Below, piece after piece: positions 12,701 to 15,702 of a stretch of DNA of 15,702 bases. The stretch's first letter is position 1. Every line of letters starts with the position of its first letter. The position numbers were made by a program, and so were the translations under genes. This stretch comes from Candidatus Aenigmatarchaeota archaeon (GTDB lineage Archaea > Aenigmatarchaeota > Aenigmatarchaeia > QMZP01 > JACQNV01). The notes under the pieces were generated by a model. The model was not told the DNA's origin. It searched no databases and saw only the letters and a program-made list of their open reading frames with translations. Location of the stretch: contig JACQNV010000003.1 in assembly GCA_016202865.1 (NCBI GenBank), forward strand, positions 1-15,702. Direction: 5' to 3'.

Positions 12701-15700
12701 GAATAACCTTCAAAGTAATCAAAGCCCCACTCTCTCACGACATTATTAACATACCACTTTGTTGTCAGGTTTCCTGAACCAGAGACTGTTGTTTTTTGCC
12801 TGCTAAATGTTGTATTCAACAAAGTTGCAGATCCTGTTGTGACAAGCACATCTGTCCCGAAATTGCTTATTGTTAGGTTGGTAACTGTTACATTGGTGAA
12901 ACCGCTCACATTTAAAGCGACTCCAGAACCGCCACCTGTTATTGATTTACCTGCACCGTTTATCACTAAATTATTTGCTCCAATGGTGAAACAGGAACCG
13001 GTGCTTGTTAGACTGTTTGTCAGAGTTGAAGATGATGTTAAAGTCTGGCCGCAACCAAATATATTGAGGGTTAAGGTTGTTGTGGAATTTAGGTTTCCTG
13101 CTGTATCGTTGACATAAAACCTTAGTAAACATGTTGCCTGATCAGAAGAACAGCCAAGCGATGATGGTGTTGTGCTTACTTGATATCTGTTAAGACCAAT
13201 TGATGACATTATCAGGTTGGTTGAATTGCCGACTAAAACAGCTGAGATTGCAGAACTATCTGTAGCTGTTACATTTATTCTAATCTGAGTTGTTATAGGT
13301 ATGCTTCCAGTGATATTAATTTGTGGTAATGTGACTGAAGGTACCGTAGTGTCCAGAGTTATTGTTCTTGTAGAGCTAGTTCCCCTATTTCCTGCAGAGT
13401 CATTTACATGAACTTTATAGGTGTATGTTCCTTCTGACTGACCTGTCCGGTTGATGAAGCATACAAAGCCTGTTCGCGTCATTGAGATGTTTGCTCCTCC
13501 CACCTCCAACAGACATGCTTCTGGTTGGACCTCGATAAAAGTCACATTAACCGTATAGTAATTAGCCTGAGTTACTGTATTATTGTTCTGCGTTGGGGAA
13601 ACATAGGTTATGTTTGCTGGGGCTGCCCTATCGTCTGGAAGCACAAAGGTTATCGCAGTTGAGTTTGTTATTGTAAAATTCACTGTTGTTGAATTGTCTA
13701 AATACTTCAGCAGTGTCCCATTAATTGTGTGCGGTGTGTGATATGTTGTTGAAGAGCTGCTTTGGAAAACTTCCACCAATGTCTGCAGAGGTATCTTACC
13801 GTCAGAACCTGTCAACCCATTAAACAACAAACTGTTTGCGGCGTTATATATTGAAACATTGGCGTTTTGTATATTGGTCCCTGAAGCGTTTTGGGCCGTC
13901 AAGTCTAAATACCATTTAACAGTTATATTTCCTGCTGCATTTGTATCAAAACCTATGTCACTTTTATTGAAGGTTAAATTGGTTGAAGTCATCTCACCAC
14001 TATTGATCCTTATGTCGTTTGCGTTTGTTGATGTGATATTGTCATTTGTTAATGTGTTTGTATCGCCAGAAGCAAGATAAATTCCATATGCTGTGCTTCC
14101 GGAGGCCGCTACTGTATTGGACGAAAGTGTGTTTGTGGATCCACCAATATAGATTCCATCGCTGCTGTCACCAGAAACTGTAATAGTGTTTGATGTCAAC
14201 ATGTTATTATTATTAATGCTTACGCCGTCTGCAGTACTGCCGCTTGTTGTTATTGTATTGGAGGATAATGTACCGTTGTTTGGTCCGTCAAAATAAACAC
14301 CTATACCAGTTGCGCCAGTTGTTGTTATTGTATTGGATGTTAAATTGGTATTGTCTGATGATATCCTGATCCAAACACCATGTGAATCGCTACCGCTTGT
14401 TGTTATTGTGTTCGAGATTAGGTTGTTGTTTTTTGACTGCTGCCTGACAAATATTCCAGGTGCAGAACCGCCTGAAGTCGTGATTGTGTTCGAAAGTATT
14501 GTATTATTGCTTGAAAATTGCCAGAATAAAATACCATAAGCAGAACTTCCTATAGTTTTAATTGTGTTTGATTCTATGGCGCTGTTATTTGAATCCGGTA
14601 TGTAGATACCATATCCTGAACTTCCAGATGTGTTAATTGTGTTGGAGCTGACATTATTGTTGTTGGAACCTGTTAGGAGATAGATACCATATCCAACCGA
14701 TACATTAGCTGCGATTATTGTATTATTAGTTATTATCGAGCCGGTGGAACCGGATACATAAATTGCATTTGTGAAATTATTTAGCCCAGCGAAGTTTTTG
14801 ATTGTTATATTGTCATACCCACCTGTGTTGTTTAAGCCGTATCCGGCTTTGTTTCCAGTTATTGTATACCCATTCCCATCAACCACTATGTTATGGGCCC
14901 CGATTGTGTAGCATGTTCCTGTCGAATTCAAATTCTGTGTCAGTGTCACATTTGTTGTCAGGGTTGAACCACAAATATAATTATTAAATGTTATGCTAGA
15001 CGAACCGACATTGTTATATGAATCGTTTGCATAAACAGTGATATTATTTTGACCAGCAGAAGGTGTCACTGTTGTATTTGGGACGAAGGTTGTATTGCTT
15101 CCACCATTCAAAGAATACCACCATGCACTGATTGCCTCGTTAGCTGAAACATTTAGATTAATTGATGTAGATGTGTAATTTCCACCGTTTGTTGGTGATT
15201 GTATTGTTATTGTTGGCGGTGTTGTATCGTCTGTTGCGAGAAGAACAGACCATGTAGTTGTCTGATTCTGGTTTCCAGCTGTGTCATTTATGTACCATGT
15301 CCAGTTAATTGTTGCAATGTCTATGTTGATTGTTTTTATCACTTGTATTTCTTGGTTGTTTGTGTAGGACGCTGGCGTGTCATTTACCCAATTTGTTCCA
15401 TTGTACCAACTGAATGTATAGTAAGCTGGCCTTAGATCGCTTAGTGTTATGTTGAAGTAGACAGATTCACCAACTCTTGTTGAAGCTGTCAAATTTGTTG
15501 TATTCGCAGACCATGTTGGAACAACTGTATCTATTGTCACTATCCTTGTTGTGCTTGAAGCAATGTTTCCTGCAGTATCATTGACCCAGACTTTGTATGT
15601 GTAGGTGTTGTCGGACTGGGATGTTCTGTTTATTTCGCAGTATGAGCCTGTTCGGGTCATTGAGACATTGGCTCCGTTGACTTCTAGCAGACAATTGTTT

Positions 15701-15702
15701 GG
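9793..15702 (-). CDS. Giant modular surface protein, beta-helix and Cys-rich, C-terminally anchored (5' end beyond window)
   Basis: An open frame of 1969 residues that enters at the right edge without a start; the Met at 15660 is internal. Order: Ig-like TRTG module (4-60), two more Ig-like modules, a beta-helix opened by CGSTLTTNVTL (244) with about nine 23-27-residue coils, a WYLDLTAQ...IPLQTLVEVFQ module, a second TRTG module (730), a second, short beta-helix opened by CGQTLTSSSTL (884), Cys motifs (1007-1060), a second Cys-rich region (1151-1292), further beta-rich domains, a Pro/Thr linker (about 1680-1712), a two-domain stalk (1714-1930), a membrane segment (1938-1955) and a basic tail KIKSRRNGRPKKWG. 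N-x-S/T sequons are very dense, suggesting heavy N-glycosylation. It is probably an adhesin or cell-surface contact protein. The cotranscribed gene after it shares its stalk architecture. Confidence 0.9.
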   Translation of the reverse strand, partial: PNNCLLEVNGANVSMTRTGSYCEINRTSQSDNTYTYKVWVNDTAGNIASSTTRIVTIDTVVPTWSANTTNLTASTRVGESVYFNITLSDLRPAYYTFSWYNGTNWVNDTPASYTNNQEIQVIKTINIDIATINWTWYINDTAGNQNQTTTWSVLLATDDTTPPTITIQSPTNGGNYTSTSINLNVSANEAISAWWYSLNGGSNTTFVPNTTVTPSAGQNNITVYANDSYNNVGSSSITFNNYICGSTLTTNVTLTQNLNSTGTCYTIGAHNIVVDGNGYTITGNKAGYGLNNTGGYDNITIKNFAGLNNFTNAIYVSGSTGSIITNNTIIAANVSVGYGIYLLTGSNNNNVSSNTINTSGSSGYGIYIPDSNNSAIESNTIKTIGSSAYGILFWQFSSNNTILSNTITTSGGSAPGIFVRQQSKNNNLISNTITTSGSDSHGVWIRISSDNTNLTSNTITTTGATGIGVYFDGPNNGTLSSNTITTSGSTADGVSINNNNMLTSNTITVSGDSSDGIYIGGSTNTLSSNTVAASGSTAYGIYLASGDTNTLTNDNITSTNANDIRINSGEMTSTNLTFNKSDIGFDTNAAGNITVKWYLDLTAQNASGTNIQNANVSIYNAANSLLFNGLTGSDGKIPLQTLVEVFQSSSSTTYHTPHTINGTLLKYLDNSTTVNFTITNSTAITFVLPDDRAAPANITYVSPTQNNNTVTQANYYTVNVTFIEVQPEACLLEVGGANISMTRTGFVCFINRTGQSEGTYTYKVHVNDSAGNRGTSSTRTITLDTTVPSVTLPQINITGSIPITTQIRINVTATDSSAISAVLVGNSTNLIMSSIGLNRYQVSTTPSSLGCSSDQATCLLRFYVNDTAGNLNSTTTLTLNIFGCGQTLTSSSTLTNSLTSTGSCFTIGANNLVINGAGKSITGGGSGVALNVSGFTNVTVTNLTISNFGTDVLVTTGSATLLNTTFSRQKTTVSGSGNLTTKWYVNNVVREWGFDYFEGYSGGSGYCGDSKCGSGEDYYTCPQDCSINGSSSGGTTETCGNGFCGSNETSSNCAADCGGSAPIAPGISLANLTLYNSFGSVIYSGLTNSNGQIPKLELTEFIQTSAGRTLYTLHSINVSKEGYAKFSRLLNLTATGSTSLSHVLNNPFANCDSYAGNQTKCEAAKCEWKSDISKCAPASTYLDCDQFCGKCITQPTCTASTRSCQWTSSGSGGYCNENFNTFTYGTGGTTNSSGYFNFVPVDCFKEPNKCDSRYDVDKGYYKFETLCSDGVDNDEDGSADCSDTDCTIWPQCSSSYNASSDTTPPKITNSKTDLDNSSVSISTTTTEPTTYSVKYYGTNSTCTSSPAIIGERNLANCSLDDYSVWHHVNLDSSAGVNLAQNSTYYYKINGTDKAGISYETGCLNFTTKSSVQAFNFRAFVPGEFVKIKSSSSDSFTNYDFSSSASEFTNYKGAEMKFEGAGITFRNIDISSSKSLNFTNAFVSGNRSLFGSKFQGINSSNWLETSQSLGLAPSDNISLTIESAGNRIFKCDDNGGNCTQLTECYSVISSNATHTTIELAAAAGFSAYTVADNAQLLIWDQTDSNNSLYDASGATKTTADSVTFYANYSNLTSGGPINITGSYCEFNTTSVNPVNMTYSSSRGLYSYSAQISSAATHQWSVRCFGNSTFDNTNATNNITIGSPASASPSSSGGNYNPPTPKPNVTVKPTTQEPEEPINFTLDKDLIKVSLRQGQSQSVSFIINNRGKAVQADISVVGDSNLVFLDTSRISLNSGEGYEIKGKIVTTDSQVPGVYTSKIKVLAGGTEKVINLIVEVSSKKALFDVRLDISPDQRSIGIGSSEISPQITMINIGDLEKVDVVLRYAIKDSQNKVVSETIETKGIEKQLSFTRDIQLPTDLIPDSYVAYVEVTYNGAVAVASQLFRIESGAKTRTGGQNLYAPLLAVIIVIIVGFFMSVKIKSRRNGRPKKWG
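9830..10665 (-). other. Membrane-proximal stalk, anchor and Pro/Thr linker of the giant protein
   Basis: After a linker (NPPTPKPNVTVKPTTQEPEE) come two beta-sandwich-like domains, FTLDKDLIKVSLRQGQSQSV... and LDISPDQRSIGIGSSEISPQ...RYAIKDSQNKVVSETIET...IPDSYVAYVEV, then the hydrophobic YAPLLAVIIVIIVGFFMSV. The same sequence of elements occurs in the protein encoded at 8706-9791. Confidence 0.7.
11827..12252 (-). other. Second Cys-rich region with a Ca-binding-like DND motif
   Basis: Residues about 1151-1292 contain some 15 cysteines, starting NCDSYAGNQTKCEAAKCEW and closing with CSDGVDNDEDGSADCSDTDC. The last stretch matches the CxDGxDNDxDGxxDCxDxDC pattern of secreted proteins, thought to bind calcium. 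Disulfides outside the cell are likely. Confidence 0.6.
12525..12684 (-). other. Tandem pair of CGxxxC...CxxDC motifs
   Basis: Two copies, CGDSKCGSGEDYYTCPQDC and CGNGFCGSNETSSNCAADC, are separated by a Gly/Ser/Thr linker. They lie inside the second copy of the WY...(L/N)YN module, splitting it relative to the intact first copy at about 13700-13920. Confidence 0.65.
13340..13515 (-). repeat. Second copy of the Ig-like TRTG module
   Basis: It begins CLLEVGGANISMTRTG and continues CFINRTGQSEGTYTYKV and VNDSAGN, matching almost residue for residue the copy at 15520-15693. The two copies start 2178 nt (726 codons) apart, in frame. Confidence 0.85.
14090..14790 (-). repeat. Tandem parallel beta-helix coils (about nine repeats of 69-81 nt)
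   Basis: On the plus strand a string like TATTGTATTG or ATTGTGTT recurs at about 14110, 14182, 14251, 14326, 14404, 14482, 14560, 14635 and 14716, a period of 69-81 nt. On the coding strand these are coils of 23-27 residues of the form SSNTITTSGSTADGVSI. That is the PbH1-type beta-helix repeat of NosD- or pectate-lyase-like folds. Confidence 0.85.
15520..15693 (-). repeat. First copy of the Ig-like TRTG module
   Basis: It begins CLLEVNGANVSMTRTG and continues CEINRTSQSDNTYTYKV and VNDTAGN. It is the partner of 13340-13515, so the repeat probably extends beyond the right edge. Confidence 0.85.

Noticed and set aside
12513..12722. A 69-residue minus-strand frame inside the Cys-rich region of the giant gene
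   Set aside because: It is an alternative frame of a repetitive coding region with no start signal; the giant frame continues uninterrupted through it.
14090..14790. Regular repeats that could be taken for a CRISPR array
   Set aside because: The units lie inside a long open frame, are not separated by unique spacers of constant length, and translate into beta-helix coils.
10031..15435. Several plus-strand open frames of 60-98 codons within the giant gene
   Set aside because: They are antisense to the 1969-codon frame, have no plausible promoter spacing and translate into low-complexity strings mirroring the Thr/Asn/Ser-rich sense protein.
1..15702. tRNA or rRNA genes, insertion sequences or integrase genes
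   Set aside because: No cloverleaf-like segment, rRNA-like stretch, transposase motif or terminal inverted repeat was seen on either strand. A covariance-model scan was not possible.

Overview
The window looks like an AT-rich archaeal genome, most likely from a DPANN-type lineage. This is inferred from archaeal-type ribosomal proteins, a SUI1/eIF1 gene directly after uL29, TATA boxes about 25 nt upstream of leaderless starts, and a giant surface protein with parallel beta-helix coils and Cys motifs of the CGNGxC...NCxxDC type. All genes but one are on the minus strand, so the window reads right to left.

Right third (8706-15702): a surface-protein operon. A protein of at least 1969 residues, cut by the right edge, carries Ig-like modules, two beta-helix domains, Cys-rich inserts, a two-domain stalk and a C-terminal membrane anchor. 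One base after its stop begins a 361-residue protein with the same two-domain stalk and anchor, plus a long basic, SHOCT-like cytoplasmic tail. They probably form an envelope pair.

Middle (7557-8666): a small coiled-coil protein with its own promoter, then a divergent ComB-like (2-phosphosulfolactate phosphatase family) protein.

Ribosomal block (1870-7409): uL4, uL23, orf152, uL2, uS19, orf82, uL22, orf117, orf148, uS3, uL29, eIF1. The ribosomal genes keep the ancestral order, but uL3 is missing at the front and the usual genes after eIF1 (RNase P Rpp29, uS17, uL14 and so on) are missing at the back. Four small genes I cannot assign are threaded into the block with spacings of 1-12 nt, or an ATGA overlap, to their neighbours. 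They are the best candidates here for something undescribed.

Left end (1-1873): a plus-strand membrane-anchored ArsR-like winged-helix regulator converges on eIF1 with overlapping stop codons. It diverges from a minus-strand AAA_14-type ATPase. The 137-bp divergent gap holds two leaderless promoters and perfect palindromes bracketing the ATPase TATA box. The ATPase C-terminus changes abruptly and in frame into a Kre9/KNH-like extracellular domain before the left edge: a genuine fusion, a recombination scar or an assembly chimera.

No tRNA, rRNA, CRISPR array or transposase was found.
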